Counted from the first letter of the stretch, positions 55,684 to 64,000 are shown. The stretch: DNA of 64,000 nt from Bacillota bacterium (GCA_023454175.1 JAEXRW010000022.1:21978-85977); one strand, 5' to 3'. Notes: generated by a model not told the origin, from the letters alone. Made by a program: numbers and translations.

Positions 55684-56187
55684 TCATAATGGATTTTCCG
55701 GAGCTTCGGTTTCAGCTGTGCCTTTTTTTGCCTTCCCCGCCTTTTTCCAGATCACGGCGTCATCCCCGTTTTCTGCGGGTGCGGCTTTCGCAGCCTGATT
55801 TTTCTCCTCTTTCAACGTGATGCTGCTTTCCGGCGGGATATCCACATGCCCGTTGTAGCACGAGCCCTCTCCCACGTTGAAGCCCTTGGCCACGATATCC
55901 CCGCGCATCTTCGCGCAGCCGTACAGCGTCACGATCCCGCTCGCCAGTGCGTCTCCCTCCAGCTGCCCTGCGATCTGGATGTCGGTGCCGGTGAGGTTGC
56001 CATATACTTTACCCTTGTCGCCCACATGGATGTTGCCGCCCGCTGTGACGTTGCCCCATACCTCGCCCTCGATGCGGATGTGGCCCTTGGTCTGTATGTC
56101 CCCGCTCACCATCGCGTCGCACGCCACCAGGAAATCCATGTTCACGGTTGTATTACCTTCCTGCTTGCTGTTCTGAAAAAGCGCCAT
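55684..56187 (-). CDS. Bactofilin (polymer-forming cytoskeletal protein)
   Basis: 167 residues. A short beta-helix: VACDAMVSGDIQTKGHIRIEGEVWGNVTAGGNIHVGDKGKVYGNLTG in units, with the usual N-terminal and C-terminal disordered tails. Bactofilins polymerise into filaments that place cell-wall enzymes. ATG 56187 follows GAGGAGGAG; the stop of the gene before it ends 1 nt away (TGAAATG), so translation is coupled. Its partner is the His-Phe-Cys-Ile-His membrane protein just upstream on the strand. Confidence 0.93.
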   Translation of the reverse strand: MALFQNSKQEGNTTVNMDFLVACDAMVSGDIQTKGHIRIEGEVWGNVTAGGNIHVGDKGKVYGNLTGTDIQIAGQLEGDALASGIVTLYGCAKMRGDIVAKGFNVGEGSCYNGHVDIPPESSITLKEEKNQAAKAAPAENGDDAVIWKKAGKAKKGTAETEAPENPL

Positions 56188-56188
56188 T

Positions 56189-57235
56189 TCAGTTCTCCTC
56201 CTCATCTTCAGGTAGCGGGTGTATTGACTCGCCCGCGGGGAAATACTTCGTTTCTTTTTCCGGGGTCGATGTGGCTGCGTTGTACTGCGGGGTCATTTCC
56301 TTGTCATATTCCGTTATCGCCAGGTTTCCGTAGCGGAAGGCCTCCATCACGCAGTTCTGGTGCCGCGCCTCTTCCCGTCCCGTCTCGTGTACCCTGCTGT
56401 GGAATAGGTGGATGCAGAAATGCCCGCCCATGCCGTTCTGCGCGTTGGGGTTGCCGTTGTGGGGCATGCCGTTCATGGACGCCGCGATGTACCGTTCGCC
56501 GATTTTCAATATGATGGGCCGCCTGTCCCAGGACCATTTCCCGCTGTATATGTCCTTGAAGATCGCCACATCCTCCTTGGTGAGCGGTTCGGAGTCCCCG
56601 TGGTACCACCCGCCGAACCGGTATACGTTGAAATGCTTCCCGCTCATCAGGTCTATCACGATCGCCCGCGCGCCCTTTTTGTAAAGCTCGGAGCCCCCCT
56701 TGAACCAGTTCACCAGTTCGATCTTCCCGTTGATCAGGATGTCGCCTTCCCGTTTGACGCCGTTTATTTTTGCAGCGGATATGAATGCAGGGTCCTTGCT
56801 GCTTCTCACGATCTGCGGGTCCGCCGTCGGGGAGGGTTCCGGGTATTGATCCACGTAGATGTCCCCTGAGTCGTCATCCACCGGGATGGGCTGGTTGTCG
56901 GCTATGCTTTGTTCGATCAGCGTGGGGATGGAGGGTGTTGGGATGGGTTTTTCCAAGGGCGCTGATGTGCCCATGGGTACAGGGCTGGCCATCGCCACGA
57001 TGAGCTTGCCCTGCCCGGCAGCCTGTTTGAGCACGTCGATGCGGCCCGAGGCGTCCACGCTGTACATCAGTGCCGTTACAGCCGTCAGCAGAACCAGGAT
57101 GAAAACGATCCCGCCCGTGGTGATCAGCCCCACGATCGTTTTTTTCTTCATCACGTACGATACCGGTTTTTTCCGCGCATCCGTACGTGAGACGATGGAT
57201 ATGTTGTAGACTTCATCACGCCGCTTCTTGCTCAT
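56189..57235 (-). CDS. Membrane-anchored protein with HFCIH motif, bactofilin partner
   Basis: 348 residues. One membrane segment (TTGGIVFILVLLTAVTAL), a Pro-rich linker (about 80-150), then a globular domain. Conserved-looking blocks: NWFKGGSELYKKGARAIVID, YRFGGWYHGDSEPLTKEDVA, KWSWDRRPIILKIGERYIA, MNGMPHNGNPNAQNGMGGHF and CIHLFHSRVH. The GHFCIHLFHSR segment resembles the SHGCIR of YkuD L,D-transpeptidases but is not the same. I know related proteins from Firmicutes as uncharacterised. Coupling to a bactofilin suggests a wall-acting enzyme placed by the filament. Ribosome site GAGG. Confidence 0.7.
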   Translation of the reverse strand: MSKKRRDEVYNISIVSRTDARKKPVSYVMKKKTIVGLITTGGIVFILVLLTAVTALMYSVDASGRIDVLKQAAGQGKLIVAMASPVPMGTSAPLEKPIPTPSIPTLIEQSIADNQPIPVDDDSGDIYVDQYPEPSPTADPQIVRSSKDPAFISAAKINGVKREGDILINGKIELVNWFKGGSELYKKGARAIVIDLMSGKHFNVYRFGGWYHGDSEPLTKEDVAIFKDIYSGKWSWDRRPIILKIGERYIAASMNGMPHNGNPNAQNGMGGHFCIHLFHSRVHETGREEARHQNCVMEAFRYGNLAITEYDKEMTPQYNAATSTPEKETKYFPAGESIHPLPEDEEEN

Positions 57236-57559
57236 TGCCGCCTCTAGCTGTTCATACTGATTGGTATATGATGGTATAAGGTGGTATTTTTAAGTTATTG
57301 GAGAATACATAATATATATCGTGAAACGGTCTGCCGGTCAATAGAATTTAGGGCAAAAGTTTACATGATGGGAAATGCAGAAGAAGCCTTGCGGATTAGT
57401 AAATGATATCCCGTCCGGGGTCGGAAATAGTCCGGTTTGGCCAGGCCCCTGCATACCTGCCATGAATGGATCCGTGTCGATATATCCTGACATCATTCGC
57501 ATGAATTCATGTCTTCATATAGATATTCGATCTGTTTATGTATTTTTAGGGGGGTACCT
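57236..57559. other. Intergenic stretch without recognised content
   Basis: About 320 nt. It probably holds the promoter of the 57235 gene; I see no terminator, repeat or ORF I can support. Confidence 0.5.
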
Positions 57560-58396
57560 TCAGCTTATCCCGATGATCGTCCGTTTCACTTTCCCTTCCA
57601 GCAGCTCCGAGATGCGGTGCTGCGCATGGCCGATGATCACGGTGGTACCCTGTTTCACGGGTTCGATGATGTATTCCAGCTTCGCCTTCGCCCCGTTCGC
57701 CCCCTCCCGGCTGGATCCCACACAATATCGCTGCATTTCGCGGATATTCCGTACCACTTCGGCCGCGTCCCTTCCGCGGATCTCCTCGATCAGTGTGGAG
57801 GGGTCTTTGGGGTCTTTGTAAATGCCATAGGCCGATGTCATGATCAGTAAAATCCGCGCGTGCATCAGCACGGCGATCTCCGCCGCCGTCTCGTCGTTGT
57901 CGATGCATTCCACCACATGCCCGTCGCTGTGCTCGCGCAGCTCGCTCAGTTCCATCCGCCGGTTCTCCTCCGCGTTCACCGCGTCGTTGTAGTTGATGAT
58001 GGGGATGGCGCCCTGCTCCGCGCACCGCAGCAGCAGGTGTTTGATATGGTTGCGTTTTTCAGGCTCGTTGAAGTGCCGGTGCTCCACCAGCACCTGCCGT
58101 ACCGAGTAGGAGGCGTTGATGAACTGCCGGTAGTTCTGCATGAGGATCGCCTGCCCCTGCGCTGCGTAGTCGGTCTTCACGGCGTCCATTTCGCCGGTCA
58201 GCTCTTTTCCTGCGCGCTTGATATAATCCAGCCTGCCGATTTCCGTGGCGCCCGAGCTGACCCACACAGTCCCGGGTCTCAGCTCCGCTCCCAGTCGGCT
58301 GAAGATATTGTAGTCGATGTCGTTGTCCTCTTTGCGTATCAGCGCCATGGACCCGATCTTGCCCACCAGTTCGATCTCGAAACTGCCCTTTTTCAT
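57560..58396 (-). CDS. Amino-acid-kinase-family protein, function unassigned
   Basis: 278 residues of the aspartokinase/glutamate kinase/UMP kinase fold. Visible motifs: MKKGSFEIELVGKIGSMAL at the N-terminus, TVWVSSGATEIGRLD (VSSGA phosphate loop as in ProB), IINYNDAVNAEE, DNDETAAEIAVLMHARILLIMTSAYGIY and an ATP-side TTVIIGHAQHRISELL end. The order fits glutamate-5-kinase or uridylate-kinase relatives but the N-terminal K-x-G-G/S loop is altered. ATG 58396 with GGGGG 9 nt in front; a TTG at 58402 precedes it by two codons. No proA or pyrimidine gene nearby. Confidence 0.7.
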   Translation of the reverse strand: MKKGSFEIELVGKIGSMALIRKEDNDIDYNIFSRLGAELRPGTVWVSSGATEIGRLDYIKRAGKELTGEMDAVKTDYAAQGQAILMQNYRQFINASYSVRQVLVEHRHFNEPEKRNHIKHLLLRCAEQGAIPIINYNDAVNAEENRRMELSELREHSDGHVVECIDNDETAAEIAVLMHARILLIMTSAYGIYKDPKDPSTLIEEIRGRDAAEVVRNIREMQRYCVGSSREGANGAKAKLEYIIEPVKQGTTVIIGHAQHRISELLEGKVKRTIIGIS

Positions 58397-58607
58397 CCGC
58401 AATTGCCCCCATTATCTACTTCATCCTGGTAATATTATAATCTTGGTAGCACGAATTGTATAGAAATGAAAAAGGCGTCTGGGATAAAAGCCCATACTGC
58501 ACTGGATATTTTAGAATTAGCATATTATATGCCTAAGGCTTATAAACCCTTTTGCCGTCTATATACGCCCGTAACGATTTTCCATGTATATGATAACTCG
58601 TTGTATA

Positions 58608-58640
58608 TTGTAGGGGCGGCTGTCCCGCAGCCGCCCGTCT
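58608..58640. repeat. TAGGGG hairpin repeat, copy 3
   Basis: TTGTAGGGGCGGCTG, TCCCG, CAGCCGCCC (58628-58636), then GTC. Same arrangement as 48191 and 51661. Confidence 0.8.
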
Positions 58641-58700
58641 TCAACTTCGTGTGCAATAGCTTTTTTTAGTCTGGAGGGAATTTGGGTTAGATATCTTGAT

Positions 58701-58726
58701 AAAAAAGGCTCCTTGGAGCCTTTTTT
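58701..58726. terminator. Perfect bidirectional terminator after the nucleoside ABC operon
   Basis: AAAAAAGGCTCC (58701-58712), TT, GGAGCCTTTTTT (58715-58726): a perfect 12-bp palindromic stem with T-runs both ways. It lies below the permease stop codon at 58753. Confidence 0.92.
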
Positions 58727-58752
58727 GTTTGCCTTGATGTATGAAGCGTATG

Positions 58753-59685
58753 TTATCGCTCTTCCCTGAAATACGTATTGCCCAAGCTTCCGGGCGGTGG
58801 ATTCTTCTTGGATTTCCGGATAGACACAAATATAAGCACGACCACAGTTACAACGTAGGGAAGCATGTCCATGAATTGCTGCGGGATGGTGATGCTCTGC
58901 TGGAATTGCAGCCCCAGGATGCGCAGCCCGCCGAATACGTACGCGCCGATGATGGCCCGTAGCGGGTTCCACATCGCGAAGATCACCAGCGCCACCGCGA
59001 TCCAGCCCATGCCGGCCGTGATGCCCGGCTGCCACGTGGGGCTGTAGTACAGCGAGAGGTACGCCCCCGCCATCCCCGCCAGCACGCCGCCGATGGTGAT
59101 ATGGACGTACTTATTGGCTGTAACGCTGATGCCCGCGGAGTCCGCCGCCGCGGGGTTCTCCCCCACCGTGCGCATTTTCAGCCCGCGCGAGGTGCGCTTG
59201 AGGTATATCCACATGAGGATTGCGATCAGGTAGCCGCAGTACACCAGGATGCTCTGCTTGAAAAAGATCGGCCCGATGAATGGGATGTCCGAAAGCAGCG
59301 GGATGGGTATCGGCTGGTACACGTTCGTCAGCGCCGCAGCCAATGTTTTACCGGTAACAGACTTGCCAACGAAGTTGGCGATGCCCGAGCCGAAGATCGT
59401 CAGGGTCAATCCCGTGACCACCTGGTTCGTGCGCAGGGACACCGTGAGGAAAGCGTAGATCAGCGCACCGATCCCCCCTGCGGCGAGGCCCGCGATCAGC
59501 GCCAGAAGGGGATTGCCCGTGGTGATGCCCACGATGAAGGAGAAAGACGCCCCCATCAGCATCATGCCCTCCACGCCCAGGTTCAGGTTGCCCACCTTTT
59601 CCGTGAGGATCTCGCCCAGCGTGGCCAGCAGCAGCGGCGTGCCCGAAGCGATGGTGGCGGCCAGGAAAGCGATCGTGAAGTCCAT
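58753..59685 (-). CDS. BMP-type nucleoside ABC transporter permease 2
   Basis: 310 residues with about 8-10 membrane segments, BPD_transp_2 type. Evidence: FLAATIASGTPLLLATLGEILTEKVGNLNLGVEGMMLMG, IGALIYAFLTVSLRTNQVVTGLTLTIFGSG and TVGENPAAADSAGISV (coupling-helix region). ATG 59685 has GGAGGCGGC in front; a much longer frame from 60159 is out of family. The other permease ends 2 nt upstream (59688), so the pair is tightly coupled. Confidence 0.92.
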   Translation of the reverse strand: MDFTIAFLAATIASGTPLLLATLGEILTEKVGNLNLGVEGMMLMGASFSFIVGITTGNPLLALIAGLAAGGIGALIYAFLTVSLRTNQVVTGLTLTIFGSGIANFVGKSVTGKTLAAALTNVYQPIPIPLLSDIPFIGPIFFKQSILVYCGYLIAILMWIYLKRTSRGLKMRTVGENPAAADSAGISVTANKYVHITIGGVLAGMAGAYLSLYYSPTWQPGITAGMGWIAVALVIFAMWNPLRAIIGAYVFGGLRILGLQFQQSITIPQQFMDMLPYVVTVVVLIFVSIRKSKKNPPPGSLGNTYFREER

Positions 59686-59687
59686 AG

Positions 59688-60746
59688 TTATGCCGCCTCC
59701 TTTGCTTTGCCGAATATCACTTTGTACCGGAGGAAAAATTCGCACCCCAGCACGAAGAACAGGATCAAACCCTGGAATACCTGTGCCGCGGCGTTGGGGA
59801 TCTTGTATGCCGTCTGTATGAATTCCCCGCCCTGTATGAGCCCTGCAAACAGCAGGCAGACGATGCCGATATTGATGGGTTTCAGCCGCGCCAGCCAGGT
59901 CGTTATGATGGCGGTATAGCCGTAGCCTGCCGATACGTTGACGTTGATGGTATGCTCCACGCCCAGCGCCTGGATAAAGCCCGTCAGGCCCGCCATCGCC
60001 CCGCCCGCGCATACCGTGAGCAGGATCGTCTGCGGCACCTTGATGCCCGCATACCGCGCCGTGTCGACGGATTCGCCGATCACGTTCAGCCTGTACCCGG
60101 CCTTGCTGCGCCCCACGAAAAAGTACATGGCCGCGATGAGCACAAGTGCGATGATCCACCCGATGTTTACGCCGAATACTTCAGGCAGCAGCACCCGCTC
60201 GTCAAACATGGCGATCTTGGCAAAGCCGTGCGCCGCGGGGTCCTTCCACGCGTTGTATTGGAGAAACGTCAAAAGCTGCAGTGCGATATAGTTGAACATC
60301 AGCGTGACCAGCGTCTCGTTGGTTCCCCACTTCACTTTGAATAGTGCCGGGATCCCCGCCCAGACGGCCCCCGCGATGCAGGAAACGAGAATCATCACCG
60401 GGTAGAGGAATATCAATGGCATCTCGGGGTGGAAAAGCGCGAAATACGATGCCGCCACCGCCCCCATGATGATCTGCCCCTCCGCGCCGATGTTCCAGAA
60501 CCTGATGCGGAAGGCCAGTGCGATGCCCAGGGATGTGATGACCAGGGGGATGGCGTACTCCACCGTTTCCACGATGCGTTTTTGCGTGCCGAAAGCGCCC
60601 TCCACCAGCGATAACAGGGCCTTGAACGGGTCAAACCCCGATATGGCCAGGAATATGGCGCCGGTAACGAGTGCCAGGAGGATGCCGAGCGTGCGGATGA
60701 GCAGGGAACGTTTGCTGCTGACATGGTCGCGTGCGATGATTCTCAT
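59688..60746 (-). CDS. BMP-type nucleoside ABC transporter permease 1
   Basis: 352 residues with about 9-10 membrane segments of the same BPD_transp_2 family. Evidence: PLVITSLGIALAFRIRFWNIGAEGQIIMGA, LFKVKWGTNETLVTLMFNYIA and coupling region VIGESVDTARYAGIKVPQTI. Its ATG overlaps the ATPase stop (ATGA, 60743-60746). It pairs with permease 2. Confidence 0.92.
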   Translation of the reverse strand: MRIIARDHVSSKRSLLIRTLGILLALVTGAIFLAISGFDPFKALLSLVEGAFGTQKRIVETVEYAIPLVITSLGIALAFRIRFWNIGAEGQIIMGAVAASYFALFHPEMPLIFLYPVMILVSCIAGAVWAGIPALFKVKWGTNETLVTLMFNYIALQLLTFLQYNAWKDPAAHGFAKIAMFDERVLLPEVFGVNIGWIIALVLIAAMYFFVGRSKAGYRLNVIGESVDTARYAGIKVPQTILLTVCAGGAMAGLTGFIQALGVEHTINVNVSAGYGYTAIITTWLARLKPINIGIVCLLFAGLIQGGEFIQTAYKIPNAAAQVFQGLILFFVLGCEFFLRYKVIFGKAKEAA

Positions 60747-62254
60747 GCTCTGCCCTCCAGTGCCGTGCCCGTCATCATATAGCCCAGCGCGTTGATGTCC
60801 GTTTTGTCCGCGTCCACGATGCCCGTCACGCTGCCGTTGCACAGCACCATGATGCGGTCGCACAGTTGCAGCAGCACGTCCAGGCTTTCCCCCACGTAGA
60901 GGATCCCCGTGCCGTTTTGTTTGCGTTCATTCAAAAGGTCGTAGATTTGCATGGATGCGCCGATGTCCAGCCCGCGTACCGGGTAGGCCATCACGAGCAG
61001 CCGCGGATGGGATTTGAGCTCGCGCCCAACCAGCACCTTCTGGATGTTGCCGCCCGAAAGCCTGCTTACCTGGAAATCGATGCCCGGTGTGTCGATGGAC
61101 AGCTGCTTTACGACTTCCTTTGCAGTTTTTTCAAAGGGTTTGCGGTTCAGCCACATCCCCTTTTGCAGGTTGTGGTCCTTCAGCATCATGTTCTCGGTGA
61201 TGTTCATGCCGGCCACCAGGCCCATGCCCAGCCGGTCTTCGGGCACAAAGCTCATCGAAATGCCGTTTTTGATGATATCGATGGGCGACATGGACAGCAG
61301 GTCCTTGCCCATAAAGTCGATTCTTCCTTCTGTAACGGGGTGCAGGCCGGCCAGCACCTCGCACAGCTGCTTCTGCCCGCTGCCCGAGATCCCCGCGATG
61401 CCCAGGATCTCCCCGGCATGGATGTCAAAGCTCACGTCCCGCAGCGCGGGCGCGCCTTCTCGGTCTTTCGCGCAGATTTTGGAGACGCAGAGCAGCTTTT
61501 CGCCGCGCTCCGTCTTTGGCCTGTGTATGGAAAGGTCCACCGGTTTGCCCACCACGTGGCTCACCAGTTTCTCCTCGGTGATTTCCGATGTTTTGACGGT
61601 TGTGATGGTCTTGCCCTTGCGAAGGACGGTTACTCTGTCTGTAACCGCCATGATCTCGTCGAGTTTGTGTGTGATGAAGATGATGGATTTGCCGGCGTCC
61701 CGCATGGACTGCATGATGGCAAAAAGCTTTTCTGTTTCCTGCGGCGTGAGCACCGCCGTGGGCTCGTCCAGGATCAGGATGTCCGCGCCTTTGTAGAGGA
61801 CTTTGATGATCTCGACTGCCTGTTTCTGCCCGATGGGCATCTCTTTCACGTACTGTCCGGGATCCACGCCGAATCCGTAGCTTTCCGATAAGGTTTTTAT
61901 CTCTTTGGACAGTTTCTTTTCCCGCGTCCAAAAGCCCTTGGTGTTGCCCATCACGATGTTTTCAAACGCCGTAAATGCTTCGGCTAGTTTGAAGTGCTGG
62001 TGGATCATGCCGATCCCGTACGCGATGGCGTCCTTTGGGGAATTGATCGACACCTTTTTGCCCTTTACATAGATCTCTCCGCTGTCAGGCCTGTACAGGC
62101 CCGAGAGGATATTCATCAGCGTGGATTTGCCCGAACCGTTTTCGCCTAAAAGCGCGTGGATTTCTCCCTTGTTCAGGGAGAAATCCACGTGGTCGTTGGC
62201 TGTTACATTTCCAAATGTTTTTGTGATGGATCGCATCGATACGATCTCGTTCAT
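60743..62254 (-). CDS. BMP-type nucleoside ABC transporter ATPase (two ABC domains)
   Basis: 503 residues, tandem ABC domains as in nucleoside/ribose importers. Domain 1: Walker A LLGENGSGKSTLM, IGMIHQHFKLAEAF, Walker B DILILDEPTAVLTP. Domain 2: degenerate Walker A AGISGSGQKQLCE and signature VSRLSGGNIQKVLVGREL. The degenerate second site is normal for the family. ATG 62254 is the family start; a frame from 62326 lacks a ribosome site. Confidence 0.95.
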   Translation of the reverse strand: MNEIVSMRSITKTFGNVTANDHVDFSLNKGEIHALLGENGSGKSTLMNILSGLYRPDSGEIYVKGKKVSINSPKDAIAYGIGMIHQHFKLAEAFTAFENIVMGNTKGFWTREKKLSKEIKTLSESYGFGVDPGQYVKEMPIGQKQAVEIIKVLYKGADILILDEPTAVLTPQETEKLFAIMQSMRDAGKSIIFITHKLDEIMAVTDRVTVLRKGKTITTVKTSEITEEKLVSHVVGKPVDLSIHRPKTERGEKLLCVSKICAKDREGAPALRDVSFDIHAGEILGIAGISGSGQKQLCEVLAGLHPVTEGRIDFMGKDLLSMSPIDIIKNGISMSFVPEDRLGMGLVAGMNITENMMLKDHNLQKGMWLNRKPFEKTAKEVVKQLSIDTPGIDFQVSRLSGGNIQKVLVGRELKSHPRLLVMAYPVRGLDIGASMQIYDLLNERKQNGTGILYVGESLDVLLQLCDRIMVLCNGSVTGIVDADKTDINALGYMMTGTALEGRA

Positions 62255-62289
62255 AGGCTTCAGACTCCAATCGTTTTGCGGAAAGAATG

Positions 62290-63441
62290 TTATTTCACTT
62301 CGCCGATGACGTTGGAGTTCAGCCACATCATGCCCAGTTGCTGTTCGTCGGTCAGCTTTTCGCCTTCCTTCACCATCACATTGCCCTTGTTGTCCTTGAT
62401 GGGTCCCTGGAAGATATCGAAGCTGCCGTCGATAATCTTGGCTTTGTATTGGTCTACCAGAGCCTGGGTTCCTTCGGGAGCGTTCTTGGTCAGTACCACA
62501 TCCACTACACCGTCCTTCATGCCGCCCCAGTAGTTCTTGCCGTCAAATTTGCCGTCCATCACGGATTTGATCACGCTCTCATAGTACGGGCCCCAGTTCC
62601 ATACCGCCGATGCGATGTTGGCATTGGGCGCCGAGCCGGACATATCCATGTGGTAGCCAACGGAGAATACTTTTGCTTCTTCGGCCGCTACCTGAGGGCT
62701 GGTCGCATCCTGGTGCTGGGCGATGACGTCGCAGCCTTTGGCGATCAGGGCCTTGGCCGCTTCCTTGGCTTTGGTGGCGTCCACCCAGTCGTTGGTCCAG
62801 GTCACTTCCACCGTGGCTTTCGGGTTCACTGCCGCCACGCCGAGGGCAAAGGCGTTGATGCCGCGGTTCACTTCGGGAATCGCGAATGCGGCCACATAGC
62901 CGATCTTGTTCGATTTGGTAGCCTTGCCGGCTGCGAGGCCCGTCAGGAACCTGGACTGTTCGATCCGGCCGAAGTAGTTGATAAAGTTTTTGCCGTTGGA
63001 TTTATTGCCGCTGCAGTGCAGGAAATATACGTCGGGGTATTCCGCCGCTTTTTTCTCTGTGAAGTCCATGTAGCCGTAGGAGCACGTGAAGATCATATTG
63101 CATCCCTGGTCGATCATGTTGTCAATCACGCCGTCGATCTCCGAGCTTTCGGGTACGAGTTCTTTATACATTGTCTCGATGCCGAGTTTCTGTTCCACAT
63201 ATTTTCTGCCGTTGTCATGGGAGGTGGAGAATCCGCCGTCGTCCGCGGGCCCGATGTAAATGAAGCCGGCCTTGACTTTTTTGCCGGTGTCGGCGGTCGT
63301 AGCTGCCGGTGCGGTTGCCGTGGGGGCTGCGGGGCTCACGCTCGGGGTAGTGGAGTTCGTGGGGGCTGTGCTGTTGCATCCCGCAAATGCAATCACCACG
63401 ATCACAGCCAGTGTGAGTATGAGTATAAGGGATTTTTTCAT
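62290..63441 (-). CDS. BMP-family nucleoside-binding lipoprotein
   Basis: 383 residues. Lipobox AFAGC (Cys about 21), a Ser/Thr/Ala linker, then a BMP (PnrA/TmpC-like) ligand domain: VKAGFIYIGPADDGGFSTSHDNGRKYVEQ, MIFTCSYGYMDFTE and NFINYFGRIEQSRFLTGLAAG. Such proteins capture purine nucleosides and pass them to the permeases of this operon. First gene of the operon (ATG with AGGAGGCGCCCC). Substrate preference is inferred from the family. Confidence 0.93.
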   Translation of the reverse strand: MKKSLILILTLAVIVVIAFAGCNSTAPTNSTTPSVSPAAPTATAPAATTADTGKKVKAGFIYIGPADDGGFSTSHDNGRKYVEQKLGIETMYKELVPESSEIDGVIDNMIDQGCNMIFTCSYGYMDFTEKKAAEYPDVYFLHCSGNKSNGKNFINYFGRIEQSRFLTGLAAGKATKSNKIGYVAAFAIPEVNRGINAFALGVAAVNPKATVEVTWTNDWVDATKAKEAAKALIAKGCDVIAQHQDATSPQVAAEEAKVFSVGYHMDMSGSAPNANIASAVWNWGPYYESVIKSVMDGKFDGKNYWGGMKDGVVDVVLTKNAPEGTQALVDQYKAKIIDGSFDIFQGPIKDNKGNVMVKEGEKLTDEQQLGMMWLNSNVIGEVK

Positions 63442-64000
63442 GGGGCGCCTCCTAAAAAAAACTGCTTAAACTGATGTTGGCACAGTCTAAACGCAATTTA
63501 ATTCTACTATAATGTGCAATACCGGCGCAAGCCTTTTACCGATGTAAGAAACAGTTTTTAGAACATTATTGTATATACAGTTTGTTATATCTCTCAAATG
63601 CCCTGTATTATCGGCCATGATGGGCATTAATCGTGTCACTCGCTTTGTTGTTACAGCTTATTTAAACCACTGGTAAGTATACCGTCGTTGGGAATATCAT
63701 TCCGATATGCATCCAAACCGATATTATTAACTATAAGTATAAACTATATTTATACTGTTTGATTCATGAATCATCTGTACGCGTATATGTTTATTCTGCG
63801 AAATCGTAGGGTCGGCCCTATGTGGCTACCACGCGATCTTGGCAACGCCTGAAAGGCATTCGCCTCCAGTGGTAGTCATGACCACCCGTAAAACGGGTGG
63901 CATGATTCAGCCCTATAAGGGCATGTTACTGGCAGCGCCTCAAGGCGCTATGAAGATCTGCCAACCGCATACTACTTCAGACAGCCCCTTAAGGGGCTGT
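63442..64000. other. Upstream region of the BMP operon ending in a palindrome cluster
   Basis: About 560 nt to the window edge without a gene. 63500-63790 is AT-rich with no promoter I can call with confidence. 63800-64000 is a run of perfect short palindromes, listed as a separate repeat. Confidence 0.6.
63806..64000. repeat. Cluster of short perfect palindromes at the right edge
   Basis: TAGGGTCGGCCCTA (63807), GCCTGAAAGGC, CCACCCGT-AAA-ACGGGTGG (about 63882-63901), GCCCTATAAGGGC (63911), GCGCCTCAAGGCGC (63936) and CAGCCCCTTAAGGGGCTG (63982-63999). Spacing is about 15-50 nt. The cluster continues outside. Confidence 0.8.

Noticed and set aside
58753..60159. N-terminal extension of permease 2 to 468 residues
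   Set aside because: The extra 158 residues are an out-of-frame reading of permease 1; the family start with GGAGGCGGC is at 59685.
62287..63474. A 395-codon plus-strand frame
   Set aside because: Antisense to the BMP lipoprotein, which has a lipobox, ribosome site and operon context.
63806..64000. A CRISPR array at the right edge
   Set aside because: The palindromes differ from each other and there is no constant repeat with regular spacers; no cas genes.

Overview
The window looks like chromosomal DNA of an anaerobic, spore-forming member of the Clostridia (Firmicutes). The evidence is a ywmB-murA-spoIID sporulation cluster with a sigma-E-like promoter on spoIID, a large pyruvate:ferredoxin oxidoreductase, an EFR1-type ferredoxin protein, DAP-aminotransferase lysine genes (dapL, dapB), Gram-positive envelope genes (two LCP ligases, CotH, bactofilin, LysM, YkuD and GH25 enzymes), a CIRCE element and Firmicutes-type riboswitches. 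I cannot name the genus. There is no rRNA, phage, transposase or CRISPR array; most of the window is core chromosome.

Layout. 1-10.4 kb, nearly all minus strand: a secreted surface protein with cadherin-like repeats that runs off the left edge, spoIID, murA, ywmB, a sodium:solute symporter, a membrane diguanylate cyclase and a flavodoxin/ferredoxin protein. 10.5-18.6 kb: small membrane proteins, a GH25 lysozyme, an L,D-transpeptidase lipoprotein, dapL, LysM, cupin, VOC and C-GCAxxG-C-C proteins, then tRNA-Arg(CCT). 18.6-26.7 kb: a GntR/ABC operon with a clear promoter-operator, an LCP protein, the folate pair fchA-folD and a CapA-like protein. 26.7-32.6 kb: a structured repeat region, a THF riboswitch in front of folT, hisC, tag, a frameshifted thioesterase, a Ca2+/Na+ antiporter and a nitroreductase. 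32.6-37.9 kb: two copies of an unrecognised small RNA with consensus promoters and terminators, a glycosyltransferase-like protein, dapB behind a c-di-AMP (ydaO) riboswitch, and a lipoprotein frameshifted at its lipobox. 38-51.6 kb: htpG with CIRCE, a TetR regulator, nifJ, an SPFH protein, an MFS pump and a second LCP protein. 52-64 kb: a 1012-residue LTD-CotH protein, a bactofilin paired with a membrane protein carrying a His-Phe-Cys-Ile-His motif, an amino-acid-kinase-family protein, and a BMP-type nucleoside ABC importer operon.

Functional themes are cell-wall synthesis and remodelling, one-carbon/folate metabolism (FolT uptake, FolD, FchA), pyruvate-ferredoxin energy metabolism and nucleoside uptake. 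FolD has lost the usual Gln of its VQLPLP motif and sits beside FchA, which suggests the cyclohydrolase step has moved to FchA.

The intergenic DNA is unusually structured. It carries heptanucleotide arrays that abut the 3' ends of minus-strand genes, a dispersed palindromic element with conserved ends and variable but self-complementary cores, a short TAGGGG hairpin family, a five-hairpin cluster, a three-unit repeat near 27 kb and a palindrome cluster at the right edge. Three genes are broken by one-base changes in homopolymers, so sequencing or assembly error must be excluded before calling them pseudogenes.
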